From Priestia megaterium (lineage in GTDB: Bacteria; Bacillota; Bacilli; Bacillales; Bacillaceae_H): a DNA stretch of 64,000 nucleotides. The translations under genes were made by a program, and so were the position numbers. Location of the stretch: the NCBI RefSeq assembly GCF_009497655.1, contig NZ_CP023317.1:897501-961500 (forward strand), in the 5' to 3' direction. Below are positions 52,682 to 60,723 of this stretch, piece by piece. The notes beneath the pieces are model-generated. The model searched no databases and was not told the DNA's origin. It saw only the letters and a program-made list of their open reading frames with translations. Every line of letters begins with the position of its first letter. Position 1 is the stretch's first letter.

Positions 52682-53869
52682 ATGAAAAAAGAACGCAACT
52701 GGAGCGTGCTCCTCGGAGCAGCATTTTTAATGGCTACTTCAGCAGTGGGTCCAGGTTTTTTAACTCAAACAACTGTCTTTACACAAGCTCTCGCCGCAAG
52801 TTTTGGTTTTGTCATTTTACTGTCGATTTTATTAGACATTGGCGTTCAGCTAAACGTATGGCGTATTATTGCCGTCTCAGAAAAAAGAGCACAGGATATT
52901 GCTAACAGTGTTTTCCCAGGTCTCGGTTTATTTATTGCTATTTTAATTGTAATCGGAGGCTTAGCATTTAATATTGGAAATGTAGGAGGAGCGGGTCTTG
53001 GCTTCAATGCGCTATTTGGTATTTCTCCTAAAGTTGGTGCAGTTATTACAGCCATTATTTCTATTGCCATCTTTTTAGTCAAAGAAGCCGGAAAATTAAT
53101 GGATCGTTTTGCTCAATTAATGGGCGGAATATTAATTATTTTAATGGTGTATGTTGCGGTTTCTTCCGCTCCGCCAGTAGGAGAAGCGGTATCTAAAACA
53201 TTTTGGCCGGATCACATTGACGTAATGGCGATTGTTACTCTTGTAGGAGGAACGGTAGGAGGATATATTACATTTGCAGGAGGTCACCGTTTATTAGATG
53301 CAGGAATCAAAGGAAAAGCCGCGATTCCGGAAGTAACAAGAGGAGCAGTATCCGGCATTACGATCGCTTCGATCATTCGAATTTTTCTATTTTTGGCAAC
53401 ATTAGGTGTGTTGAGTCAAGGGTTAAAACTGAATCCCGATAATCCACCTGCCTCTGTTTTTCAGTTAGCCGCAGGGGATATTGGCTATAAATTATTTGGT
53501 GTCGTCATGGCAGCAGCGGCTATCACTTCAGTTATTGGTTCGGCATATACATCGGTTTCCTTTATTAAATCCTTCAGCAAAAGGATTGAGAAATATGAAA
53601 ACTGGATTATCATTGCATTTATTACGATTTCAACCCTGGTTTTCTTAACGATTGGTCAGCCGGTCACGCTGCTCATTTTAGCTGGAGCATTAAATGGGTT
53701 AATCTTACCTATTACACTCGGTACAATGCTTATAGCGGCGTATAAAAAGAAGATAGTAGGGGATTACAAGCATCCGACTTGGCTTACCGTTTTTGGCAGT
53801 TTTGTGGTCGTTATTATGGCTGTGCTAGGAGTCTATACGCTTGTGACTCAAATGGCAAAACTGTGGTAA
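52682..53869 (+). CDS. NRAMP-like transporter linked to 5-oxoprolinase (YcsG-like)
   Basis: A 395-residue membrane protein with about 11 segments, distantly related to NRAMP metal transporters (SAVGPGFLTQTTVFTQ corresponds to the first metal-site helix). The classic DPGN motif is not present: the position reads VGPGF, which argues against simple manganese transport. In B. subtilis ycsG sits in the ycsF-kip operon. Its place nine nt after pxpA suggests it imports 5-oxoproline or a related compound; that is inference. Confidence 0.8.
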   Translation: MKKERNWSVLLGAAFLMATSAVGPGFLTQTTVFTQALAASFGFVILLSILLDIGVQLNVWRIIAVSEKRAQDIANSVFPGLGLFIAILIVIGGLAFNIGNVGGAGLGFNALFGISPKVGAVITAIISIAIFLVKEAGKLMDRFAQLMGGILIILMVYVAVSSAPPVGEAVSKTFWPDHIDVMAIVTLVGGTVGGYITFAGGHRLLDAGIKGKAAIPEVTRGAVSGITIASIIRIFLFLATLGVLSQGLKLNPDNPPASVFQLAAGDIGYKLFGVVMAAAAITSVIGSAYTSVSFIKSFSKRIEKYENWIIIAFITISTLVFLTIGQPVTLLILAGALNGLILPITLGTMLIAAYKKKIVGDYKHPTWLTVFGSFVVVIMAVLGVYTLVTQMAKLW

Positions 53870-53876
53870 GAAATTC

Positions 53877-53924
53877 TATAACCAATTAAAAAAGGGCCAG
53901 AAGGCCCTTTTTTAATTGGTTATA
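53877..53924. terminator. Very long bidirectional terminator
   Basis: A perfect 22-bp stem with a 4-nt loop (core AAAAAAGGGCC/GGCCCTTTTTT) that overlaps the stop codon of the convergent hemolysin III-family gene. Confidence 0.92.
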
Positions 53925-54562
53925 GGCAATACATATAAAATGATTGCTAAAAAGTGAAGTACGGTTCCGCCAAGAACAAACATATGCCAAATCATATGGT
54001 GAAAACGAAATCCTCGCCATACGTAAAAAACGGCTCCGATTGTATACAACACGCCTCCAACTACAAGAAGGACAATTCCTTGATGGGCAATGTTTTGAGT
54101 TAACGAATCCCACGCAAACACAATCATCCATCCCATAAATACGTAAAGAATGGTGGAAATAAAAAGGAATTTCTTCACAAAAAAAGCTTTGAATACAATT
54201 CCTGCAAGAGCGATGCCCCATACAATTCCAAAAAGTGTCCAGCCGGTGGTTCCTTTTACTGCGATAAATAAAAATGGAGTGTACGTACCGGCAATAAACA
54301 AATAAATAGAAGAATGGTCAAATATCTCAAAAAGATCTTTTACCTTACCTTCCGGAAAGCTATGGACAAGCGTAGAGGAGACATAGAGAAGCAGCATGGT
54401 TACTCCGTAAATAGTAAAACTGATAACATGCCAAGGCGTTCCTTCTAACGAAGAAAGTACGATTAAAAGCGTTAATCCCACAATGCTGAGTACGGCTCCA
54501 ACGCCGTGTGTAATCGCATTTGCAATTTCTTCTCCTCTTGTAAATGTGTGTGTAGTAGCCAT
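53912..54562 (-). CDS. Hemolysin III / PAQR-family membrane protein (YplQ-like)
   Basis: A 216-residue protein with seven membrane segments. FTRGEEIANAITHGVGAVLS, YVSSTLVHSFPEGKVKD, FDHSSIYLFIAGTYTPF and HMIWHMFVLGGTVLHF hold the conserved His/Asp/Ser residues that bind zinc in this superfamily. The ATG at 54562 is preceded by AAAGGA. Despite the name, a haemolytic role is not established for such proteins in bacilli; membrane-lipid homeostasis is likely. Confidence 0.88.
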   Translation of the reverse strand: MATTHTFTRGEEIANAITHGVGAVLSIVGLTLLIVLSSLEGTPWHVISFTIYGVTMLLLYVSSTLVHSFPEGKVKDLFEIFDHSSIYLFIAGTYTPFLFIAVKGTTGWTLFGIVWGIALAGIVFKAFFVKKFLFISTILYVFMGWMIVFAWDSLTQNIAHQGIVLLVVGGVLYTIGAVFYVWRGFRFHHMIWHMFVLGGTVLHFLAIILYVLPITN

Positions 54563-54944
54563 TTACAAAATCCTTTCTTTACACAAATTTATCTTCTATT
54601 TTCTCAGAGGATCAGTTTTGAACATACCTGCTGAGAAAAAATCCGTAACGGTCAAAAACATGAGTGAAAAGTTCATTGGTTATTTCTTTATTATAGACCA
54701 TTCTTTTGATTTTATCTATTTTGACTGGAGGTCCGAAAAGAGTAAAGATATATATGTGAATGTTCACTAGCTGTAAAAAGCATGTATAGAAGAAAAAAAT
54801 GCTTTTTGAAAAAATGGCAGAAAAGTTGTCATGAAGGCATGATTTTGAAATACATATAAAATAAAACTTTTAACAGTCAAGGTTACGATTACTGCTTAGC
54901 TCATTTGCAATAGATAAGTAACAAGATTGTAAGAAGGCAGGGGG
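54563..54944. other. 382-bp gap between divergent genes
   Basis: A 36-codon ORF from 54660 (MSEKFIGYFFIIDHSF...) has no ribosome site and is not called. An AAAAAGCAT/ATGCTTTTT hairpin lies at 54775-54807, with a weak T-run. The rest is AT-rich with no clear signal apart from the promoters that must serve both neighbours. Confidence 0.35.
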
Positions 54945-55583
54945 ATGGAAGCAGTGAAAAAAGAAGTTATTTTTGATGAAACAGGCACATACAAATATTC
55001 TCTATTATGCAAATGGAGTGAAGTAAACGAACGTAAACTTACGTTTATCTTGTCCTTTCCAGAAAATACGTATGAATACAGCGATGATACAGCTGTATCC
55101 AAATGCATCGACCTGGCGCAAAAGTGGGGATTTGGAGTCTTAGAAATCGTTTATTTATTCAGCTATCAAACCGATCATGTTTCGTTTTTACGCATGCTTT
55201 CAAAAGAAGAAGCTGTTGGAACAAGAACAGGTGAATATATTCAAAAAGCTGTGGAAGATGCTGAACTGGTTGTGGTAGCTTGGGGTGATCATGGAAGCAT
55301 TTATAACCGGCAAGAGGAAGTAGAACGCTTTTTGAAACACAAGCCGGTATACTGTTTTGGAAAAACGAAGCAGCAATTTCCTCGCCATATTTTATCCGTC
55401 GTGCACCGTACAGAATTACAGAAATACGAAGTGCCGGCTAATCGTGAAGAGTCAGAAGAAGTTTCTTCGTTTATTGAAGACATAGATCAAAGTTTTGGTG
55501 GAGAGGATTATTCTCCAATTAAACAACTAACAGAAGAAGAACCGCTTATGTTTATTGAAGACATTGCCAGTATGTATCGATAA
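54945..55583 (+). CDS. DUF1643 family protein
   Basis: A 212-residue protein with the DUF1643 core at about 15-150. It has TYKYSLLCKW, KCIDLAQKWGFGVLEIVYLF, VVVAWGDHGS and a late FGKTKQQFPRHILSV. An acidic C-terminal tail of about 60 residues is extra to the domain. The ATG at 54945 directly follows AGGGGG with GAAGG seven bases upstream; a GTG at 54954 fits the second site equally well. Function unknown. Confidence 0.78.
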   Translation: MEAVKKEVIFDETGTYKYSLLCKWSEVNERKLTFILSFPENTYEYSDDTAVSKCIDLAQKWGFGVLEIVYLFSYQTDHVSFLRMLSKEEAVGTRTGEYIQKAVEDAELVVVAWGDHGSIYNRQEEVERFLKHKPVYCFGKTKQQFPRHILSVVHRTELQKYEVPANREESEEVSSFIEDIDQSFGGEDYSPIKQLTEEEPLMFIEDIASMYR

Positions 55584-55587
55584 AGAG

Positions 55588-55617
55588 AAAAAGCGAGGTT
55601 TATATTCCTCGCTTTTT
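55588..55617 (+). terminator. Terminator after the DUF1643 gene
   Basis: Perfect 11-bp stem AAAAAGCGAGG/CCTCGCTTTTT with an 8-nt loop. Confidence 0.9.
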
Positions 55618-55684
55618 CGTTAGTATAAAACACCAAGTTTTGTCATATGGTTGTATCAAGAAGCGTGTGTGAAGGGGGAACTTT

Positions 55685-56104
55685 ATGAAGTTGAATGAAG
55701 TGTTGCACCGCATCACAACTATTTACAATGAGTTAGAAGAAGAGTGCTTTCAATATATAGGGACTGTGATCAATGAAAATGCAGAGCTGGATATTTCTCG
55801 TCTAGAAGAATTAAGTACGCTGTTAAACTTCGTATACGAATGCTCGCAGGATGTATTAGTAGGTTCTATTTTAACAAAATTGGATTATGGACAACCCATT
55901 TATCAATTTGCTATGTTAAAGCCTATTTCCCTTGAAGGAAATGAAGATAAGTTAGATATTTTATATGAAGAAAAGGTAAAAGTAGAAAGAGCGATTCTAG
56001 ATGTGTATACAGCTCAGCGAAAGAAGTTATTGACTCAAGCAGCCGAAGACTTAAAAGAACTGCACTACGAGCTGCAGACCTACGTGTATGCTTGCAACAT
56101 ATAA
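55685..56104 (+). CDS. Hypothetical helical protein
   Basis: 139 residues, predicted all-helical, acidic, soluble, with no signal peptide or membrane span. It reads like a helical bundle: LNEVLHRITTIYNELEEECF, LEELSTLLNFVYECSQDVL and ERAILDVYTAQRKKLLTQAA. GAAGGGGG precedes the ATG. It lies between two terminators and so is monocistronic. I do not recognise the family. Confidence 0.7.
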   Translation: MKLNEVLHRITTIYNELEEECFQYIGTVINENAELDISRLEELSTLLNFVYECSQDVLVGSILTKLDYGQPIYQFAMLKPISLEGNEDKLDILYEEKVKVERAILDVYTAQRKKLLTQAAEDLKELHYELQTYVYACNI

Positions 56105-56164
56105 GTGAATCTGTTGAAATAGCAAGGCATATATACAAATAAAAAGGAACATGTTAGGATAAGT

Positions 56165-56195
56165 AAAAAGAACTCCTAATCAAAGAGTTCTTTTT
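56165..56195. terminator. Bidirectional terminator, helical protein gene / 21-residue peptide pair
   Basis: Perfect 11-bp stem AAAAAGAACTC/GAGTTCTTTTT, 9-nt loop. On the minus strand it follows another hairpin (about 56228-56272, inner stem GGTAA/TTACC). Confidence 0.88.
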
Positions 56196-56273
56196 ATTGT
56201 AAAATATATGATTTTGAACTAGTCAAGCATAAAGACGGTGGTAATGGCAGTTACCCTTTTCTTTGTGCTTTTT

Positions 56274-56339
56274 TTATCCGATTGTGTTGATGATGCTGCT
56301 TACTGCGTTAAAAAAGTTCATAAGTACCTCGTTTAGCAT
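56274..56339 (-). CDS. 21-residue amphipathic peptide, second of a tandem pair
   Basis: Begins MLNEVLMNFF and ends NTIG. It differs from its upstream neighbour at only three of 21 positions (2, 4 and 9). GAGAGGAGG lies seven to eight bases before the ATG at 56339. Hydrophobic residues at 2, 5, 6, 9, 10, 13, 16, 17 and 20 fall on one helix face; Asn and Ser occupy the other. There is no leader or processing site, and one acidic residue. A 39-nt gap separates it from the first peptide gene. It resembles phenol-soluble-modulin-like peptides in design, not in sequence I can match. Confidence 0.72.
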   Translation of the reverse strand: MLNEVLMNFFNAVSSIINTIG

Positions 56340-56378
56340 GTAATATGCCTCCTCTCTTACTCAATATGTACAATCAAA

Positions 56379-56444
56379 TTATCCAATTGTGTTAATGATG
56401 CTGCTTACCGCGTTAAATAAGTTCATTAAAACGTCGTTGAACAT
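56379..56444 (-). CDS. 21-residue amphipathic peptide, first of a tandem pair
   Basis: Begins MFNDVLMNLF and ends NTIG, with the shared block NAVSSIINTIG. AAAGGAGG lies eight bases before the ATG at 56444, as strong a ribosome site as any in the window. The two copies keep the same codons in some places but differ silently in others (for example GCG/GCA, ATT/ATC), which suggests selection at protein level. It diverges from bluB across a 124-bp gap that must contain its promoter. Function unknown; surfactant, antimicrobial or signalling roles are possible. Confidence 0.72.
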   Translation of the reverse strand: MFNDVLMNLFNAVSSIINTIG

Positions 56445-56568
56445 GTTTGCAACCTCCTTTATGATAGATTCATATAGTAATACGAGAAAACATAAAGTTT
56501 AGATCACATTTTTTTAATATTTTTTTAGAAAAATAGTTAAAAAAAGAGTTTAATGGAGGTTGAAAAAG

Positions 56569-57222
56569 ATGAATTCGTTTACAAACGACGAAAAGCAAGC
56601 GGTATACAAAGCGATTTACGGAAGAAGAGATGTACGCACATTTTTGTCTGATGAGATTCCGAATGAAACGGTTTATAACATTCTACAGGCTGCTCACAGC
56701 GGACCTTCCGTCGGGTTTATGCAGCCTTGGAATTTTATATTAGTATCTGATACAGAAGTGAAAAATAAACTTGCCTGGGCAGCAGATAAAGAGAGAAGAG
56801 CACTGGCTATTCATTATGAAGGTGAAAAGAAAGAAGATTTTTTAGAGCTAAAGATTCAAGGATTAAAAGAAGCGCCGTTAACTATTTGCGTAACGTGTGA
56901 TCCAACAAGAGGGGGCTCTCATGTTCTCGGAAGAAACTCAATTCCAGAAACTGATATGATGTCAACTGCGTGTGCGATTCAAAATATGTGGCTTGCTTCA
57001 TATGCAGAAGGACTGGCAATGGGATGGGTAAGTTTTTATAAAAAAAATGATGTACGTGACATTTTACATATTCCTCCTCATATTGATCCTGTAGCGCTCA
57101 TGTCAATTGGCTATACAGATAAATACCCTGAGAAACCAATCTTAGAACAAGCTAACTGGGAAAAAAGAAGGGATTTAGACAAGCTAATTTATCATAATGT
57201 ATGGGAAAATGAAAAAGAATAG
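56569..57222 (+). CDS. bluB: 5,6-dimethylbenzimidazole synthase (BluB, nitroreductase fold)
   Basis: A 217-residue flavin enzyme. It cleaves reduced FMN with oxygen to make the lower ligand of vitamin B12. BluB-type motifs run throughout: IYGRRDVRTFLSDEIP, AAHSGPSVGFMQPWNFI, LKEAPLTICVTCD, GRNSIPETDMMSTACAIQNM and EGLAMGWVSFY. GGAGG lies nine bases before the ATG at 56569; a TTG at 56560 overlaps that site. No other cobalamin gene is nearby, so it is a stand-alone locus. Confidence 0.9.
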   Translation: MNSFTNDEKQAVYKAIYGRRDVRTFLSDEIPNETVYNILQAAHSGPSVGFMQPWNFILVSDTEVKNKLAWAADKERRALAIHYEGEKKEDFLELKIQGLKEAPLTICVTCDPTRGGSHVLGRNSIPETDMMSTACAIQNMWLASYAEGLAMGWVSFYKKNDVRDILHIPPHIDPVALMSIGYTDKYPEKPILEQANWEKRRDLDKLIYHNVWENEKE

Positions 57223-57305
57223 CGGAGAGAAAATAAAGACATACTAAAAAGCGCTGAAATATAGTAAAATTTGAATATTAAATGATACACTATATATAGC
57301 GAAAG

Positions 57306-57334
57306 CGGATATGAGCGTCTAGCGTATCCGTTTT
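57306..57334 (+). terminator. Terminator after bluB
   Basis: CGGATA/TATCCG stem with a 13-nt partly paired loop and a short T-run, about 85 nt after the stop. Confidence 0.6.
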
Positions 57335-57390
57335 ATTTATATGTATACAAATGACTTGGGAAAAAGAGAGATAGGAGAATTGAAGGTTTC

Positions 57391-58425
57391 ATGAATATTG
57401 CAAGAAGTTGGCTTCACAACAAACTTACTGTTCGCATCATTACGCTTATTATTATTACAGTTTTACTTGTCAGCATTAGAAGTATGCTTCAGCTGCTGTT
57501 ATTTACGTTTATTTTTACCTTTTTAATTGGTCGTCTTCAACAAACGTTAAGAAGAAAGCTTCCGCTTAATTCAACGCTTATACTCATCGTCATCTATATC
57601 GCACTGATTGGTGCTCTCGGTATTGTAGGATATGTATATATCCCGGTTATTATGACGCAAGTTACTGAGCTTGTACAGAAGCTGATGTATTTTTACAAGC
57701 ACCCCCCTGATAATACATTCGTCACCTATATTATCGATAATCTAAAGAGATTTAAATCACCAGAAAATATTCAGCAGAATATTGATTTAGTATACAGCTA
57801 TTTATCTAATATTGGAAAAGTAAGTGCACAAGTTTTCTTAGCACTCTTGTTAAGCCTATTCTTTTTACTTGAAAAGTCGCGGATTCACCGATTATTTGTC
57901 CAACTGGAACAATCTAGGCTGGGCTGGTTTTTCAAAGAAGCTGGCTATTTGGGGAGAAAATTTGTTAATTCCTTCGGCAAGGTAATAGAAGTTCAGTTTA
58001 TTATCGCTTTTGTGAACAGCATTTTATCCGTTATTGCCCTGTGGGTGTTAGGGTTTCCTAATTTGCTTGCGCTTGGCGTTATGGTCTTTCTACTAGGGCT
58101 AGTGCCGGTTCTTGGGGTATTTGTTTCACTCATTCCGCTTTGTACAATCGCTTACAGTTTAGGAGGCGGTGTAAAAGTACTATCTGTGTTAATTATGGTG
58201 GTAGTACTTCACGCACTTGAAAGCTATGTATTAAATCCAAAGCTTATGTCATCTAAAACAAACTTGCCAACATTCATTACGTTTATCATTTTAGTATTTG
58301 GTGAACATTTCTTGGGCGTATGGGGGCTGATTCTTGGTATTCCTATTTTTATTTTCTTTTTAGATCTCGTAGGAGTAGATTCAGCACAGCAACTGTCAAA
58401 AAAAGAAGAGACTGGGACAAAATGA
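57391..58425 (+). CDS. AI-2E family transporter (PerM/UPF0118)
   Basis: A 344-residue membrane protein with about eight segments. It has the conserved GLVPVLGVFVSLIPLCTIAY and a C-terminal VLHALESYVLNPKLMSSKT followed by FGEHFLGVWGLILGIP. Family members export small molecules or exchange cations; the name does not prove autoinducer transport. AAGG precedes the ATG at 57391. The last residues (EETGTK) are encoded by the leader of a dispersed repeat, so the native C-terminus may have been replaced. Confidence 0.87.
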   Translation: MNIARSWLHNKLTVRIITLIIITVLLVSIRSMLQLLLFTFIFTFLIGRLQQTLRRKLPLNSTLILIVIYIALIGALGIVGYVYIPVIMTQVTELVQKLMYFYKHPPDNTFVTYIIDNLKRFKSPENIQQNIDLVYSYLSNIGKVSAQVFLALLLSLFFLLEKSRIHRLFVQLEQSRLGWFFKEAGYLGRKFVNSFGKVIEVQFIIAFVNSILSVIALWVLGFPNLLALGVMVFLLGLVPVLGVFVSLIPLCTIAYSLGGGVKVLSVLIMVVVLHALESYVLNPKLMSSKTNLPTFITFIILVFGEHFLGVWGLILGIPIFIFFLDLVGVDSAQQLSKKEETGTK

Positions 58426-58490
58426 TTTTAGACGAGGTGAAAAACGAACCATTAATCAAGATGTTTGATTAGTGGTTCGTTTCTTTTTTT
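58405..58490 (+). repeat. Leader and hairpin of the composite repeat family (partial copy)
   Basis: GAAGAGACTGGGACAAAATG matches the leader of the copies at 37636 and 42951, followed by a long hairpin (58443-58481) and a T-rich run. No joiner or GC-rich core follows. It supplies the stop codon of the AI-2E-family gene and, through the hairpin, of the convergent lysR gene. Confidence 0.6.
58443..58481. terminator. Bidirectional terminator, AI-2E transporter / lysR
   Basis: A 17-bp stem with one mismatch (inner arms TAATCAA/TTGATTA, outer AACGAACCA/TGGTTCGTT), 5-nt loop. Confidence 0.88.
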
Positions 58491-59344
58491 AACGAGTGTA
58501 TCGTTTTTTGAATGACTGGATGATCTCGATGCTTAAGTTTATAAGCAAGAAAGATCTGATTTTTTACCGCTAAATGTTCAAGTTCGATTTTCACCTTTTT
58601 TTCTTGGAGCGCTTCTTGAATCAAATAGCGGGGAAGCAGGCTGATTCCCATGTGATGCTGAATGGCTTTTAACACCGTTTGAAGATTTGGAATCACATGA
58701 TGAGGCTGAATTTCAGGCCGTTTTTTAAAATGCTGTCGCCAAAAACGCCTGATAATAGGAAGTTCAAGGCCATAGCTAATCCACCGCTGATTGTATAAAA
58801 AATCCTCTATGTCTTCATTGGGTGTCATTTCAAAAGAAGGAGGGACGGTTAAGACAAACTCTTCTTCTTCAATGACCGTATATTCGACTCCTGGTATTTG
58901 CAATCTTTGGGTTGTAATCGCAATATCAATTTCGTCGCTTTGTATCTTTTCAAGTAAAACAGAAGCAATACCAAACTGGCTGTAGCAGCGGATACCTGCA
59001 TCTTTTATTCTTTCTAAAGCTTGTTCGGTAAAATACTCTACGGGAGAACCAATTTTTACGACCGGCAGCGCGTCGGGAGATGAAGCGGTCATTTTTAATT
59101 CAATTGAAGCAGCTTCTAGACTTTCAATTAACGGGACAATACGCGTGTACAGTTCTTTACCTTTTTCTGTTGGAATCATCTTTCTTGGTGCACGGATAAA
59201 TAAACCTTCGCCTATTTCAGCTTCTAAAGCAGCTAAGTGCTGACTCATGGCCGGCTGCGTTAAGATCCTCGCTCTGGCTGCTTCAGAAACGGATCGATAT
59301 TTGTAAATGCTAATAAAGCTGCGATACCATTCAAAATCAATCAT
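58469..59344 (-). CDS. LysR-family transcriptional regulator
   Basis: A 291-residue LysR regulator. The winged helix contains SVSEAARARILTQPAMSQHL and GEGLFIRAPRKMIPTEKG, followed by a periplasmic-binding-like effector domain (VKIGSPVEYFTEQAL). It diverges from the dehydrogenase gene across 161 bp. LysR regulators commonly control the divergent gene, so that dehydrogenase is the likely target. Inducer unknown. Confidence 0.9.
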   Translation of the reverse strand: MIDFEWYRSFISIYKYRSVSEAARARILTQPAMSQHLAALEAEIGEGLFIRAPRKMIPTEKGKELYTRIVPLIESLEAASIELKMTASSPDALPVVKIGSPVEYFTEQALERIKDAGIRCYSQFGIASVLLEKIQSDEIDIAITTQRLQIPGVEYTVIEEEEFVLTVPPSFEMTPNEDIEDFLYNQRWISYGLELPIIRRFWRQHFKKRPEIQPHHVIPNLQTVLKAIQHHMGISLLPRYLIQEALQEKKVKIELEHLAVKNQIFLAYKLKHRDHPVIQKTIHSLKKETNH

Positions 59345-59505
59345 TTATGCTATCCTTTCTTATAAATTTATTTATGGATATCTATTTATTTTCTAATTTG
59401 TATTATAGACAAGCTCTCTTTAAAATAAAAATAGTAAGCAAATCATTTTTAGATAAAATAATAAAAGTAACGCTAAGCAAATGATTTAAAAAGGAGAGTT
59501 AGACT

Positions 59506-60486
59506 GTGAAAGCATTATTATTGCAAGATAAAAATAAATGGACAGAAATGAAAGTAGAAGAAATAGAAAAACCTCTTCCAAATAAAGGAGAAGTAGTAGT
59601 TGAAGTTCACGCAGTGGGACTTAATCCAGTGGATTATAAAACGGCTACTAATGGAAATCCTCATTGGACATATCCTCACATTCTAGGTTTGGATGTAGCT
59701 GGGACAATTGATGAAGTTGGAGAAGGAGTAGTTGACTGGAAAAAAGGAGACCGCGTTGTCTATCACGGGGACTTTATGAAAAAAGGCGGATATGCTGAGT
59801 ATGCGGTCACAACTGCTCATTCAATTTCGCGCATTCCTGATGCTGTTACATTTGAAGAAGCTGCTGCATTGCCTACGGCAGGTTACACGGCGTATGAAGC
59901 ACTATTTCGTAAACTTCCAATGAACCATATTCAAACCATCTTAATTCACGGAGGAGCTGGAGGCGTAGGGGGCTTTGGCGTGCAGCTTGCTAAAAACGCT
60001 GGAAAAACCGTTTTCTCAACAGCTTCAGCACATAATCATGAGTATGTGAAGTCGTTAGGAGCTGATTATGTAATGGATTATCGCGAGGAAAACGTCGTAG
60101 AAAAAGTATTGGAGCTGACAAATGGTCGCGGCGTAGATGCTGTGCTTGATACGGTGAGCGCAAAGAACGCAACGGATTCTTTAGATATGATTGCCTATAG
60201 AGGACATTTAGCACATATTGCTGGTGCACCTGATTATACAAAAGTAAAGCCTTTTACAAAGGTGATTTCTTATCATGAAGTAGCTTTAAATGCTGCACAC
60301 CACATTGATGACATGATGGCGCAAGCGGATTTAGCAAAAATGGGAGATGAGCTTTTAGCATTAGTAGCAGAGAAGAAAGTAGCTCCGATGATTGAGCGCA
60401 TCATCTCGTTAAAAGAAGTGCCAAGTGCATTAGAAGAGCTTTCAAAACGCCATGTGAAAGGGAAAATTATTGCTAAAGTTAAATAA
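59506..60486 (+). CDS. Zinc-independent MDR-type NAD(P)H:quinone/enone oxidoreductase
   Basis: A 326-residue medium-chain dehydrogenase. VGLNPVDYKTATNG and ILGLDVAGTIDEVGEGV form the catalytic domain and LIHGGAGGVGGFGVQLAKNAG the nucleotide-binding Rossmann loop. The zinc-ligand cysteines of alcohol dehydrogenases are missing, placing it with quinone or enone reductases. The start is a GTG at 59506 with AAGGAG upstream. Divergent from lysR. Confidence 0.88.
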   Translation: MKALLLQDKNKWTEMKVEEIEKPLPNKGEVVVEVHAVGLNPVDYKTATNGNPHWTYPHILGLDVAGTIDEVGEGVVDWKKGDRVVYHGDFMKKGGYAEYAVTTAHSISRIPDAVTFEEAAALPTAGYTAYEALFRKLPMNHIQTILIHGGAGGVGGFGVQLAKNAGKTVFSTASAHNHEYVKSLGADYVMDYREENVVEKVLELTNGRGVDAVLDTVSAKNATDSLDMIAYRGHLAHIAGAPDYTKVKPFTKVISYHEVALNAAHHIDDMMAQADLAKMGDELLALVAEKKVAPMIERIISLKEVPSALEELSKRHVKGKIIAKVK

Positions 60487-60503
60487 ATAGCAGGACAGAA
60501 AAG

Positions 60504-60538
60504 ACTCTTTTATTACAACTAATAAAAGAGTTTTTTTT
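60504..60538 (+). terminator. Terminator after the dehydrogenase gene
   Basis: Perfect 11-bp stem ACTCTTTTATT/AATAAAAGAGT, 6-nt loop, long T-run. Confidence 0.88.
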
Positions 60539-60723
60539 CTGCTATTTTCTTTTTTTGCGTTACTTCACTTATGAACTGCATATGATAGAAGATAATCAAA
60601 TATAGCAAACGGGTGCGTATAAGCTTTTTTTACTAGTAAAATTGCTTTGAAATCGTGAAATTTTGAATAGTTTGAGTTATGATGAAAGAACGTGAAATTT
60701 GTATGATTGAAAGGAGAAAAAAG

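Noticed and set aside
54660-54770. 36-codon ORF in the gap before the DUF1643 gene
   Set aside because: No ribosome site, unusual aromatic composition and no support from neighbours.
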